Below the pieces are notes generated by a model. It did no database searches. It saw only the letters and a list, made by a program, of their open reading frames with translations, and had not been told where the DNA came from. A program made the position numbers and the translations under genes. Shown here in pieces: positions 34,260 to 45,693 of a DNA stretch of 64,000 nucleotides. The DNA is taken from NCBI GenBank assembly GCA_014904985.1, contig MU128999.1, positions 111,590 to 175,589 of the forward strand, read 5' to 3'. Numbering within the stretch: position 1 is the stretch's first letter; each line of letters starts with the position of its first letter. This DNA is from Hydnum rufescens UP504 (Eukaryota; Basidiomycota; Agaricomycetes; Cantharellales; Hydnaceae).

Positions 34260-37200
34260 ATGAGCAAGGTTGAATCACCTGATAGGGGTGGGGAAGAGTA
34301 CGAGCCTTCGGATATCAATGGAGGATACGTGCGGCTTGTCGATCCTCGCACTCCCACGGACAATGCATCGAGCTCGAAAGTACATCCCTCTCACTCACAT
34401 GGGTTGATAGGATCTCATTGACACTTGTTTTTGCTGACAGTCCCCCTCCATCGACCACAGTTTTTCTGACAAATCGGATCGCCACCGTTCTGGCTGGGTT
34501 TCTTCCACGTTACGCACCTTCTCTATGCGCTCTAATTTATTTACCCACTCATGGCGGCGTCCTGCGACGTACAACATTGGCGATCTATCCTCATACATTG
34601 CATCCACTCCTCGCTCTCGCATCACTCGCCTGAAATGGTGCAAAAATCGGAACGGACTTAAGCACGAGTTCTTGCTCTTGGAAGTCGAACGACCCGAGGA
34701 TGGGAACACCCTGTGGCTGCGTCTTGAGCGTCGGCTGCACGAGAATGCCAGTCTCCTGAAAACCATATCCTCTCCTGTCCCATCGGGCGACACTGTGAGT
34801 CTCATACCCCGACGTGCATCATATCCCGATGCCCTTTTATTCTAAACCAATGCCGATATCTCAGGCGAAAATCTGTAGCCATGTTGCCCCCCTGTTTGAT
34901 GCACCGTACAGTCAAGTTCAAGTTGAGACAGAATTCACTGTCCCACCAGTTCTACAAAGGCTAGGTAATCTTCTATCCAGCCTGAAGGAGAATTCCCCGG
35001 ATTATAAGCTGCCCTCGGTACGTATCTCCCGCTGCCTTTTTCCACCATTGACTGATATGAACATTTCCAGGAGAATTGTTATTTCTTTTGTGCCGTCATA
35101 TACGAGGATCTCTTTTCCATGGGTCAAGGGGTGAACATCGCCGGTGCTCCAAGTAAATTTTCTTTGTCGTTTGCTCCAGAGGCAAAGGCCAAAATAAAAA
35201 GGCATATGGACATGTGGCAGTTAGTCTGTTCATCACCCTTATGCCCGGACCGACCACTGATGTCACTACTGAGGGTTCCCTAGGAGCTCACAGCCTTCCA
35301 GTATTCCAAGTCTCGAACCCCAGAATCCCTTCCTGACGGAGGGGGCAAGGTTTTCCACCCCCCTCTCCATCGATCCGCTCGTGAACGGGGCCTTGGTTTT
35401 CCGGCCGCAGGAAGAAACGATCCCGAAGGATCCTTTCATTTATAGTGCTAACGACTGGCTCGCAACCAAGATCCAACCTAGCCCACAATCGCCTCTCCAA
35501 CCTCAACATTACCCGTCGACTCACTTGCCGTCGTCCCATTCTCCCCAGATTCTCACTCCAACTTCCCCTGATGAGGTTCAGAGCCCGTACGGCCTATGGT
35601 TCCCTTCTAATAACACTAATTCAAATGGTCTGGACGCTGCACACTCCACATTTAACGGACACATCAATCCACCAGCATACACACCTTTGCTTGATCCAAA
35701 CGCTGTGCGGCCTAGCCCAGTGCATCCGAACAATCATCCAAGCCCCATCAGATCCGCGCCAATGCCGCCCTCGACGTCCTTAGCCCACAATCCTGGCTTC
35801 CAAAACCCCGTCATGCATATCCGACGTGTCTCCAACTCCCTTGAACCCAGTCACGCCCCTCGGACGAAGGGAAGATGTCTATATCGATCGACTTCGGTAC
35901 CACATTTTCTGGCGTAGCGTATGGCTCCGCACGAATTGCGTCAGGCAAGGTACAACAGATTCTTTCCTGGCCTGGTGCGAGTGAGACTTTCAGAAAGATT
36001 CCAACTTGCTTGGTGTACGATGATGCGGGCTGTGTTCTCGCCTGGGGGCTTAAGGCAAAGAATATGAGCCCTATTCCTGGGACTACACGTTGTGAATGGT
36101 GAGCTTTCTTCTTACCTCCCTGGGGTAGGGAGATGAACACTCTAGGAAGGTTTAAATTATTTTTAGACCCGACTGTCCTTCGAGATGGCGAGGCCGTTGA
36201 TCTTCCTCTGCCAAAACTTCCCCCTGGAAAACAAGCTATTGACCTGATCATTGACTTCCTCGGGTGCTTGTGGGACGTGAGCATCTTTTATTTGAGCGTT
36301 AATGGCCTGGATCTCACTGTGTGTGCTCCAGTACGCTAAAGGGCAGATTACCCGCGAAATTGGGGCGGTCGCAGATCTAAGTACGTGACCTTACTTCTAG
36401 GATGGCATGGCTTCTCTGACTTCTGAGCGCCATATTCCAGATGTTGCCGATGTATGGCTAAGTGGGTTGCTTCATTTCATCTATATCTTGCTACGTATGT
36501 CCATTGAATGTACGATCTCTCCGTAGCCGTGCCGGCTGCTTGGGATTCTCGTGGCTGCCAAATCATGCGTGATGCTGCTCTTTCCGCGTACGTTTCAAGG
36601 GTGGGATTTTGATTCCCATTTCTGAAAGTGGGCTTTCTTTCCAGGGGTTTGGTTGGTTCTGCTCATGCAAATGACCGTGACTGGCGCGACCGGCTGCACA
36701 TCATCACGTTCGCTCTTAATATTCATCTAAATGAGTTCATTCGGATCTAATTCGTAACCATATAATCAGAGAGCCGGAGGCAGCGGCTGTGCACTGTGCA
36801 CATTTAACAAATTTGCACCAACTCAGACCGACCCAGAACTTCATGATTTGTGACGCTGGAGGTGGTACCGTCGTGTGTTCCGTTCCATTTCGTGATTTTC
36901 TATGCCTCGCACCTCATCTAATTCGTCCGCAGGATTTGGCAGTCTATAAAATCATAGGCTCCCTGACCAACCTTGATATTGCGGAAGTGTGTGCGCGTTC
37001 GGGCTCCAACTGTGGCTCCCTTTTCCTCGATCTACGTTTCAGGGAGCTCGTTCGCACTCTTCTCGCAGACCATCCGGCACACCTTGATGCTGCTAGTTTA
37101 GCATACTTTATGCATTCTTTTTCCGAAACAGATAAGCTCGCGTATCTAGGAGAAAGCGATGATTCATATATGTTCCACTTCACTTGCTTTAATCCCGAGG

Positions 37201-38396
37201 ATCCTGGTCAGTCCTTTACTCATGCGTTAACGTTGTATGCGTGTGGACTCGACTCACGTGAGTTTAGATGACCCCTTTGTGGGTCTTATCAATGGCGAGT
37301 TGAAGATTCCAGGATCCCTATTACGTCGTGAGGTTTTCGACCCCGTAGTGGAGAAGGTAATGCATTCCGAAACTTTTGATCCAAAAATCTCCGTATGACC
37401 CTTATTCGTATCGCATCCCGAAGGTACTTAAGCTTATTGAGGAACAGATCCGGAGAGCGGGACAACGCATTGATGCGCTTCTCCTTGTGGGTGGCTTCTC
37501 GGGTAGCGAGTATCTGTTCAAGCGTGTCGACGTGAGTGCCTTGAGCTGCAATTAACGCAATTGCTCATCCCATTATCCTAGGAAACCTTTCGCTCCCGCA
37601 TCAAAGTCATTGCACGCCCTCCGGATGCGGACACGGCAACCTGCCGTGGTGCTGCTCAATATGGCCTTGCGCGTCGCCCGCTTGTGTCTTCGATCGTTGC
37701 TCCGAAGAGCTATATCATGCGTGTGAAACTTCCCGTCGAGCTAGAAGATGTGCAGAGACGGCCAGCGTATATCAAGAAGAATGATGTTGGACATGACATC
37801 TGCGAGAATCGGTAAGGAAGGCTGGGTCTTCTCCCGGTGCCAACAATGACTCACGCGCTTGAGCTCAGGTTGCAATATCTCGTATCCAAGGGTGCGATCT
37901 TACGGAAAGGTCAGAGGATTAAGACCAAGTTCTGCAAATTTTCAGCAACACCACAAGGTGTGTGCCATCTGGTGTTCCCCCCCCCGAAGTTCCCGTGAGA
38001 TCTGACGATGAAGTCGATAGACCGAATCTTCGTCGCGGTGATTTATTCCTCAGATTCTGACAAGATGATGCGGTACACCGACGAAGGCGAAACCTCCGAA
38101 CTTTGTCGGTGGACCGCTGACCTGGGTTCGCTACCCTGTTTTCAGCAACATGCGAGTAATCATTCTTCCGGAGATTTTTATACTGGTATTTCAATTATGC
38201 TGCATCCTCGAGTCACAACTGACGTTTCGGGATCACAATAGAGTTTGAGGTTGGGCTGGAGTTCGATAGTGCTGGCAAGAACTAGCTTCTTTCTTTATCT
38301 TAATAATAACCTGATCGTTGGTTGACAGAGGTTCGTGGCGTACTCTTATATGATGGGCATGAGTGTGGAAGAGTCACCTTCGATTTCCTGATTTGA
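34260..38396 (+). CDS. U6: N-domain/Hsp70 fusion gene (subfamily A), one linker indel
   Basis: N-terminal exons are 34,260-34,402, 34,461-34,794, 34,865-35,017 and 35,071-35,219. They join exon 5 at 35,287 in frame, giving 260 codons with KHEFLLLEVERP and ENCYFFCAVIYE. Exon 5 codes for a long Pro/Ser/Asn-rich linker and then SISIDFGTTFSGVAYG (from 35,875). A C-run at 35,855-35,859 is one base shorter than in U4, so linker and ATPase differ by one frame. All later exons are open: EPEAAAVHC (36,776), DAGGGTVV (36,858), LLLVGGFSGSEYLF (37,468). The last intron has a GC donor at 38,275-38,276 followed by the final exon EVRGVLLYDGHECGRV, stop TGA 38,394-38,396. The intron 8 donor, broken in U10, is a normal GTATGT here. 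If the C-run is a read error, this copy is fully functional. Confidence 0.7.
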
Positions 38397-38596
38397 GTGG
38401 GCTATATGTATACTCTCATGTTCCTTGTTTAATGTATTACTCTGTACTTCCTATATTGTCTTGTATTTACTTGCATCTGTCGTTTTACTGTAATCGGGTA
38501 GATTTTCTCGCGAAGGGCTCCTCCTTTGCTTGCTTGGGTGTCAACTGAAGTTGGTGGTTATCACTTCACTTGTGCCTAGTTTCTTTCGCCGTCCTT

Positions 38597-39890
38597 CTAC
38601 TTTTCCCTCCATATATTGAGGCCGTTCATCATCTCAGTAGCATTTCCTGAGTCCCAGTTGCCTCTGGGCGTGATGGCTAGATTAGGACCGATCTCGATGA
38701 TATGACTCTTGGAAGCGATGCTTCTCGGAGGTCCGATTGGGCGTTCGAGATTTTGCCCGAGACCGAATTGCACCACTCCGAGGGACACCGCTATGCCAGG
38801 GTCCCGGGTCCCGGGGATTCAGAACCCTGTCATGCATGCGCACATGGAACCTATAAGGGTCTGAACTTGAAGGAGACGATCAATAGTGACATCAAGGTTT
38901 CAGTCTAAAGATAAATTTGATGAAGAGACTGACGAAGAACTAGTCATGCGCTTTTTTGTAATTCTCGCCCTTGCTTTCGGAGTAAAAGAGTTGGAAAACT
39001 TACTTGGAACACCAGCGACGTTCACCCCATTTCCCGCGGAAATGAGATTGTCGTATATGACCGCGCAGGAAAGTAACAGTGGGGGGGCAGCGTAAGGGAA
39101 ATGATGTGTCCACTCACTAAGAGTTCTCCGGAAGATGATTGCATCGGTGGATGATCGAAATGCAGAAGGAAGATGGATAAAAGAGTGCGTAGCATTTCCA
39201 AAGGGAGTGGCTGGCGAATTCTGTCTCAACAAGGACTTGGCCTCGCGACGCATCAAACAAACCCGAGAAATCGTTGATCAGCTCCACTTATTGTCGACAT
39301 ACGGTGGGTAGGAGGTTGTGGTTTGACATGGGATTCATATTGAATGAGTACTCGCAGTCCGTGTCGCCCGAGAGAACAGATGAGATGGTGCAATTCGCGG
39401 CCATGGCACACTCTCGTGCATCCGACGCTCAAGACGTAACCATACGATCCCGCCATTTTCTGGTCTGTCCGCTTTCAGGAGCAAGAACTCATGCCTCAAT
39501 CCACTCCGACCTTTGCAGCATTTCAAGAGACTGATAGGAGCAGGAGAATTCAATGTACGAGCACAGATCGGGGATGTCATACGAACTAAGACGATTCCAC
39601 GAGTGGGTGAACAAATGTGATTGGATGGATACTGCGGAGAAGCTGTTAGTGCGAAGCTGTGAAGAGAGGTTGGGAGGACTGTAGGGATGCGATGCAGTTC
39701 TATCTGAGAAATCTTGCTCTCATGTGCAACAAAATAGCCAGGTGAGGACATCGTACTGATTCACCTGGGCTATAGCAACGTGCCTCGGGATCATCATCAC
39801 TCGAACTCGATGGGATTCCCTTGAAAATGTGACGATCAACAAGCAGGGATCATTCCGGGCAATCGTATATGAACCCACCTCTTCGGTCAT
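38597..39890 (-). pseudogene. U7: internally deleted fusion gene (type II N-domain joined to a subfamily C fragment)
   Basis: On the minus strand the ATG is at 39,890-39,888. The N-domain follows (LFTHSWNRLSSYDIPDLCSY near 39,600, then after a 5-base deletion RHEFLLLKADRP near 39,480, and the NCYFFC-equivalent exon near 39,080). The sequence equivalent to the exon 4 end and intron 4 (38,960-38,886) is followed almost directly at about 38,860 by a late Hsp70-C exon encoding GAPTIIASKSYII-like sequence (here GPPRSIASKSHII) and GNWDSGNATEMMNG, ending near 38,597. Everything from the linker to the adenosine motif is missing. This N-domain resembles U11 (HSWNRL, CSYIE, DRPENGG) more than the others, a second N-domain subtype. 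Confidence 0.7.
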
Positions 39891-40318
39891 GAGCAAAGTC
39901 TCGCTTATGTTTGTTGCTTGGAGCAGAAGCGCCAGCAAGACCAATCAAAAGCCGGTGTATGTGCTGTCCAGAAGACCCCAAGGCGAACGAATGTGACAAG
40001 GAGACGTGCGAACCACAGATACAGGCAGCCAGGACGTTCATGTAATTGAATCATTCAGATGCCTCAAAAGAAAAAAAAAGATCAACGAGAAAACAGAGCG
40101 AAGAGAATTACCTCCAGGCGAGACAGTGACCCCAAGCATTGATTCCTGCGAGAATGTATAGCACAACTGCAGTACATATATTATGTTTCCTAGAAATACA
40201 CTATTTATGACTTATTAAATTCCAAAGCGTACACCCAATCATCCTACACTCAACCTTCAAAAGCTTCAAACCAGCCTACCCCGGGGAAAATACTCGTCAT
40301 TGCAAAGTGGAGATAGGG
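39891..40318. other. Short intergenic between U7 and U8
   Basis: The stretch separates the start of U7 from the stop of U8; both read on the minus strand. I see no further gene. A-rich runs occur near 40,070 and an AT-rich stretch at 40,150-40,230, compatible with U8 3' UTR and U7 upstream sequence. Confidence 0.4.
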
Positions 40319-43300
40319 TTAGCTGCGAAGATGGAACGTGACAGCCCCGAATTTTCTTCCTTTGTACAACAGCTCGCCCCGAATTTCTGCCCAGCAAACA
40401 GGAGACATGAGTCCCAAAACGTGACCAAGTAAAGAAACAAGTAAATAAAGGTGAGCGTCACCTGCGGTGTCCATCTCAAAACCAAGCTCGAACTCTGCAT
40501 TTCACAGCCAGGATCAATGAGATCGCCAGAGGAGTGTATGAAATTACACCATACCAGTGTAAAAGCCCTCGGATGTTGGGGCCCTGGCTTGTTCCTTGAA
40601 GTCGGGAAGATCTTTGAGGTCAACCCTACATACACAGAGTTCCTTTGTTTCGCCTTGATCTGTATAGCGCATGGTCTTATCGACGTAGATCGCAGTTTCA
40701 AAAATATTGTCTAAGCCGAGGATGTCCGTTACTGTTGGGGACATGAATATTCCGAACGGAGTATAGGGGTGCATACCGCTCGGCGCGACAGAAAATTTGC
40801 CCACTTGCGCGTCCACTCTGGTTCCTTTTTGCAGCCCGATCCCCTTCTTAATTATATACTGCAGTCTATGAACAATTGAACGTGATTAGACGCTTGAACT
40901 CGAACACTAACGATGAGCAGGACAACTTACCTGTTCTTAGAGAACTGGGTTCTTCCAGTGGTTACAACGGACGCTGGTCTCATCCTCTTGTCTTCTGGCT
41001 CTGCAGGGAGCCTGACTCGCATGACAACGCTGTGTGAAGGAATCACAGAGATCACAGTTGGGTATAGGCCGCTTCGCGCAGCACCGCAATTTGATGCCGT
41101 GTCACCATTGGTCGGACGAATAATTGAAGGAATCGCAGATTTGAATTCATCCTATGTAATGTGCGATGGTTAGGGGCCATCTGGATAGGGGCACAGAGTA
41201 GAACTTGAGAGACTTTAATTCTTTGAAAGAGATACTCGTTCTGAACAAATCCTCCCACAAGAAGCAAGGCATCTACGTGCACTCTCGAACCAAGCATATG
41301 TCGATTAATAGTGCGAATTACCTAACAAAGAGAGAAATGACACCACAGGGTTCGAACGATAATTTCAGTCGATAACGTAGGAAGGACTGACTTGATTAAT
41401 AACGGGATCGAACACCTCGTGACGGAGGACATGTCCCGGAATTATCAGTTCGCCATTTTCCAACCCTACAGAGGGGTGATCTGGACGCGCGGTCGAACGT
41501 CAATAAGCCTAGATAGGACAATCAAGGGAGTGGCTCATACTTGAATTTTGGGGGTGAAGACATCTGAAATGGAACATCTTTTTGTCATCCACAGAGCCCT
41601 TGTAACGCAGTTTCTCGGCCCCAGAAAATGTGAGCAGAAAATGTGCCAGACTTGCTTCGTCCAAATGCGATGGGTGGTCTGCTAGACGCGCTCGCACGAG
41701 CTCGCGAAAATAAATGTCCAAGAACAGAGATCCGCAGTACGCCCCAGAGCGCAAGCAGACCTCGGCGATTTCGGGCGCTCCCCAAACACGGGTGACATTG
41801 TAGGTGGCGATGTCCTACAAGGTCGATTGAGTGTGCCCCAAACTTGGGTAGGAGATGACATACAATTGTGCCACCACCAGCATCGCATATCATGAATTTC
41901 CGATCCGGTAGAAATTGTGTGAGAGGTACAGAATGAATGGCCGACGCCTTTGTTTCACTATTCATCAAAGCAAGCGTATGCATAGTGAATATGATGATTG
42001 GCAAGCCTTAGAAATCGTGGATCGTACGGTATGATATGTAGTCGTTCCTGCCAATACATATCTTTCCGCGACACCTGAACAACTAGGCCACTATGTCCAT
42101 AGCGGTCAGTTCAATGCACTGGCCCGTAATTGAAACATACCCACGCTTTGACGGCCGCCTCCCTCAATGACAAGGCCCTGCGTGCATCCCATGAAGCTGG
42201 AACGGCTATACTTGAAATAAAGTCAGAGGCGAAACGTCGGAATGTCCAAGGGTCACGGACTTAGGTAAATTTCCGCGAAGTCTGATGATGATGAAACATT
42301 AGGAACCGTACACAGCAAGGTGTGTTTCACCTACTTAAAGCATCCAACGTATGTTTGAGGAGAATTTTCCCCTTTGCGTACTGTGGCAGACGAGGACATT
42401 AGGGTCGTATATGTGATCATGTATAAGTCTACAAATACCATCCACAATGAGGAAAGGAAGTCCACAATCACATCTGCAGGCTGTTTTCCAGCCTAAAACG
42501 CCGTCAGAACGAAAACGAACTGCTAAAAAACGAGCAATACCCACGGGAAGTGATGGACAGATGGTGCTAGGTGCGGATTCTAGATCCAGCCACAACTTAA
42601 ACCTATCATCAAAATCCAGTCGGTTCTCGACATCCCTGGATATAAAGCAACAACTTGCCATTCACAACGAACCCATCCTCTCCTTAGATTAATATCCCTT
42701 GCCCGAAAACCCCAGGCACGAAGATCGCCTCTATCATCATACACTAGACACGTCGGAATTTTGCGAAGGCGATCGCTCGATCCCGGCCAAGAAGCGATGG
42801 GAATCACTTTTCCGTTGGTGGAGGAAGCGTACGACACGCTTGAATGCGTGGCGCCAAAATCGACAGAAATGTACAGTTTCATTCCCTGGGGCTGTTGGGT
42901 TTTTGGTACCATGCCACTTGGGGCAGAAATCCAGGGGAGGCGCATAAGAGTTACTAGATCAAAACCCGAAGTGTACCCACCAAAATCAGTGGGATAGTTG
43001 AAATATTTACAAAAACTCACCAGGCCCCGAAGCAGCTGGATTCTTTCTTGGGCCAGGAAGCTGCCCTTTGAGGGGACGAGACCAGCTGCCCATTCTACTG
43101 GTCCGACTGAATAGAGAAGTCGAGCTCCCTATTGAATACATCTGTATGCTCCTTCTGGGCGAGGGGAAGCGAACGGCGCGTACTTTTGCTACCCCTCTCA
43201 TAGCCTGAATCATGAGGATATGGCTGAGGCGTATTAGCTTGCACTGGGGCCTTCACCCCTGGCTGGGAGATTGTGACGGGTGCCATGAGTATTCCACTGC

Positions 43301-44617
43301 TATATTCGACATGGCGAGTGGATTCTTTAGCCCGCGACCCAGTAAAGCGGGAGTGCCAGCTCCGAGTCGAAGCCCTGTTGTGCGTCGAAGGGTCCTGTTC
43401 AATTAGGAGATCAGAAACTTCCAGAAAAATGGGAGGGGACCTTGGAACCATTTCTCCCAGCTGCTGGGTAGCCGAGACTTCGTTCGGGAGCTGCTCACTG
43501 GGGCGGGGAGTAGAAGTAACCGTCCCTTCCGTCGGCAAGGGATTCTGAAATTCAAGGCTAGCGATACTAGGAGAAGGCCCTGGGCTACAAGGGAATCGTC
43601 AATCGACGCACGGTGAAAATAAAAGGGCGATAAACAGACTAACAGCCCCGTGTCCATACGCTTTTTTATTTGTGCCTTCAACTCTGTAGCAAGCGACAGA
43701 GAAAATTTGCTAGGAACGCCCATGGTGTTCATCCCTTCACCCACACCAACGAGATTTTCGTATATGACGGCACAAAAGAAGTAACAATTCTCCTGGAATG
43801 TTCGTATTAGTCAATGTTGGAGAAATGTGGGGGATGTACGGACCGAGCATAGTTTATAATCGGGAGAATCCTCCATCAGGATGGATAGAAGATCACCTAG
43901 CCTTTGCAGAGGTGGTGGGGTCGTGAATTCTGTCTCAACTTGAACTTGACTGCGTGACGCATCGAACAGGCGCGAGACATTGGAACAAAGCTTGACCTAA
44001 TGAATCAGCATGGGATTAGAAGAAAAACAGCATATCGAGACGTGATTCACACAGGTATATGAGAGGACTCACAGTGTCGCCCGACTGAACACGGGAAAAA
44101 AGGGAATTCACGCCCTTGGCGTTCTCGTGCATCCGGCGCTCGAGACGCAGCCATACGGGACTCGGTTTCCTGGGTCGTTCGACTTTCAGTAGCAAAAACT
44201 CATGCTTAACCCCATATTTATTTTTCCACCATTGGAGGTGAGTGATAGAAGGCGGAGGAGTGGACGCAATGTACGAGCATAGATCGGGGATGGTGTACGT
44301 CCCCGACGACGCCATGAGTGCGTAAATAAACTTGACTGCACAGATGCTGTGAAGAAGCTGAGAGCGTGAACAGGGAAGAAAGTAAGGAAAAATGAGGGCG
44401 ATCCGAACCATCTGAAAAACCCTGATTTATGGAGGGGGGCTGTCACCCAAAATAAGAGCCAATGAGATCCTATAAGTCCATTCAAGCGAGACACGTACTT
44501 TCGAGCTCAATACCGTCTCCGTGGAAGTACGGGGGTCAACAAGCACATATCCCCCTACGAGATTGGAAGGTTCATGATCCTCCCCCAACCATCTGAAGTA
44601 AAACTTCAACCATCTTG
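40319..44617 (-). pseudogene. U8: N-domain/Hsp70 fusion gene (subfamily B), 5' part and linker damaged
   Basis: The minus-strand start region near 44,617 has an ATG in the wrong frame relative to the conserved EDHEPSN stretch. The intron 1 donor GT is lost and a one-base deletion interrupts the HSWRRP segment (44,300). KHEFLLLKVERP (about 44,195) and the Asn-Cys exon (about 43,780) survive. The join from exon 4 (ending with GACACGGGGCT, near 43,652) to the linker is in frame, which helped define the fusion. At the next linker intron the acceptor AG has become GG (about 42,966). The ATPase body is open: LYISVDFGATHSSVSYA, CDAGGGTIV (41,885), ALLLVGGFVQNEYLF (41,265), and the final exon EIRGELLYKGRKFGAV, stop TAA 40,321-40,319. 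It is mostly intact but probably not expressible as the full fusion. Confidence 0.7.
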
Positions 44618-44984
44618 GCTCTCAGTCCAAGCAAAGCTTTCGATAATACTGAGGGTGCGTGCACTTTCTAGAGGAGCACAAGGAGAAATATTGCAGCAAG
44701 GAGAGGTACTGAGCACAAATACAACTTTCACCAAGATCTATTCTCCCAACATGAGGTCCTTTCAAGGTATCCTTGAGGCTCACCTCCATTCCCGTAAACG
44801 CGAGGCAAGTCCGGTTACGTAATGCGGAGTATCGCTGAAATCGGAGTGTGGCCCATGGTCTTGCATGAAATAAATGTACACGTGAAGCTATCCTCTTCCA
44901 GAATAAACCCGTTATCCTGAAACAAACGAGTGGTGGCTTCATCTTCATGCAACAGAATCATGCTCACACAGCAATAGAACCTTA

Positions 44985-45140
44985 ACAGCACAGCAAGTCA
45001 ATTGCTGGGACCGACAACGGCACCGCTTGGCCCCGCGGTTTACTGCACCCCTGCTGCACCGAGTTCCACACCGAAAGATTGCATCGCGAAAGCTTGATCG
45101 TCACTAACTTAGTTTAGCCTGGCGCAAGTTGCGTGGATTA
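44985..45140 (-). pseudogene. GH3 beta-glucosidase C-terminal remnant (minus strand)
   Basis: The reverse complement gives L.PG.TKLVTI.LSRC followed by NLSVWNS and a Q.GCSKPRG-like stretch, equivalent to 7,520-7,640 of the plus-strand remnant. It lies upstream of U8 as the other GH3 pieces lie upstream of U2, U3, U5 and U10, which shows that a whole cassette, not only the gene, is inverted here. The leader homologue is at 44,620-44,980. Confidence 0.65.
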
Positions 45141-45693
45141 GGTTCTGCGAGTAATTATGGTACTGCACTAACAAGGAGTTACTGTAAAAGCACATTAGTA
45201 ACCGTGTCCCCGACTGCTTCGCCGACCTCGGTGCGTGAGGGTGACAGATATGACTGTACGGGTGGGATTATCCGTCACTCTCATAACTTCACAACTAAGC
45301 CAGTGGACAAAATGAAGTGTGGGTGGGTTGGGAAAGAAGCTGCCAGAGTCTCCCCTCCCAGACAGCGCAGCGCGAATGTCCCAAAAGATGACCGGAAGCA
45401 AACTGGGCTCTGGCCAACTCCCTCTCCGCGTCGTGGACTACGAGGAATATGCACTATACGATGGATACGTACGTAATGCTTTAGCTGGTATGGCTGTGCT
45501 CCTGTGCACGTCAATTGATCATGAGCCTTGAGGATGCCTCGAAAAGGCCTCGTGCTTGGAGAATGAATCGGAATAGTTATAGCTGTGTTCAGCACTTCTC
45601 CTCGCTACGCTCTTACTTTCTTGTGCTTTGTTGAAGAGTGCACCTGCCGCATCCTTAGCGTTACTAACGCCTTTGCTTGCTGCGAAAGCCAAG
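45141..45693 (+). promoter_or_regulatory. Divergent intergenic region between U8 and U9
   Basis: No gene is recognised; the open frame at 45,129-45,476 has no familiar content. From about 45,520 the sequence is the cassette leader of U9 (GAGCCTTGAGGATGCCTCG, GCTCTTACTTTCTTGTGC, CATCCTTAGCGTTACTAACGCC). Confidence 0.4.

Noticed and set aside
42761..42997. Recurring minus-sense open frame opposite the Hsp70 ATPase start (also at 30,169-30,405 and 47,360-47,605)
   Set aside because: Its conservation follows from conservation of the sense exon; it has no start context or independent motif.
45129..45476. 115-codon open frame between U8 and U9
   Set aside because: It starts inside an antisense GH3 remnant, has no recognisable motif, and has no counterpart at other leaders.
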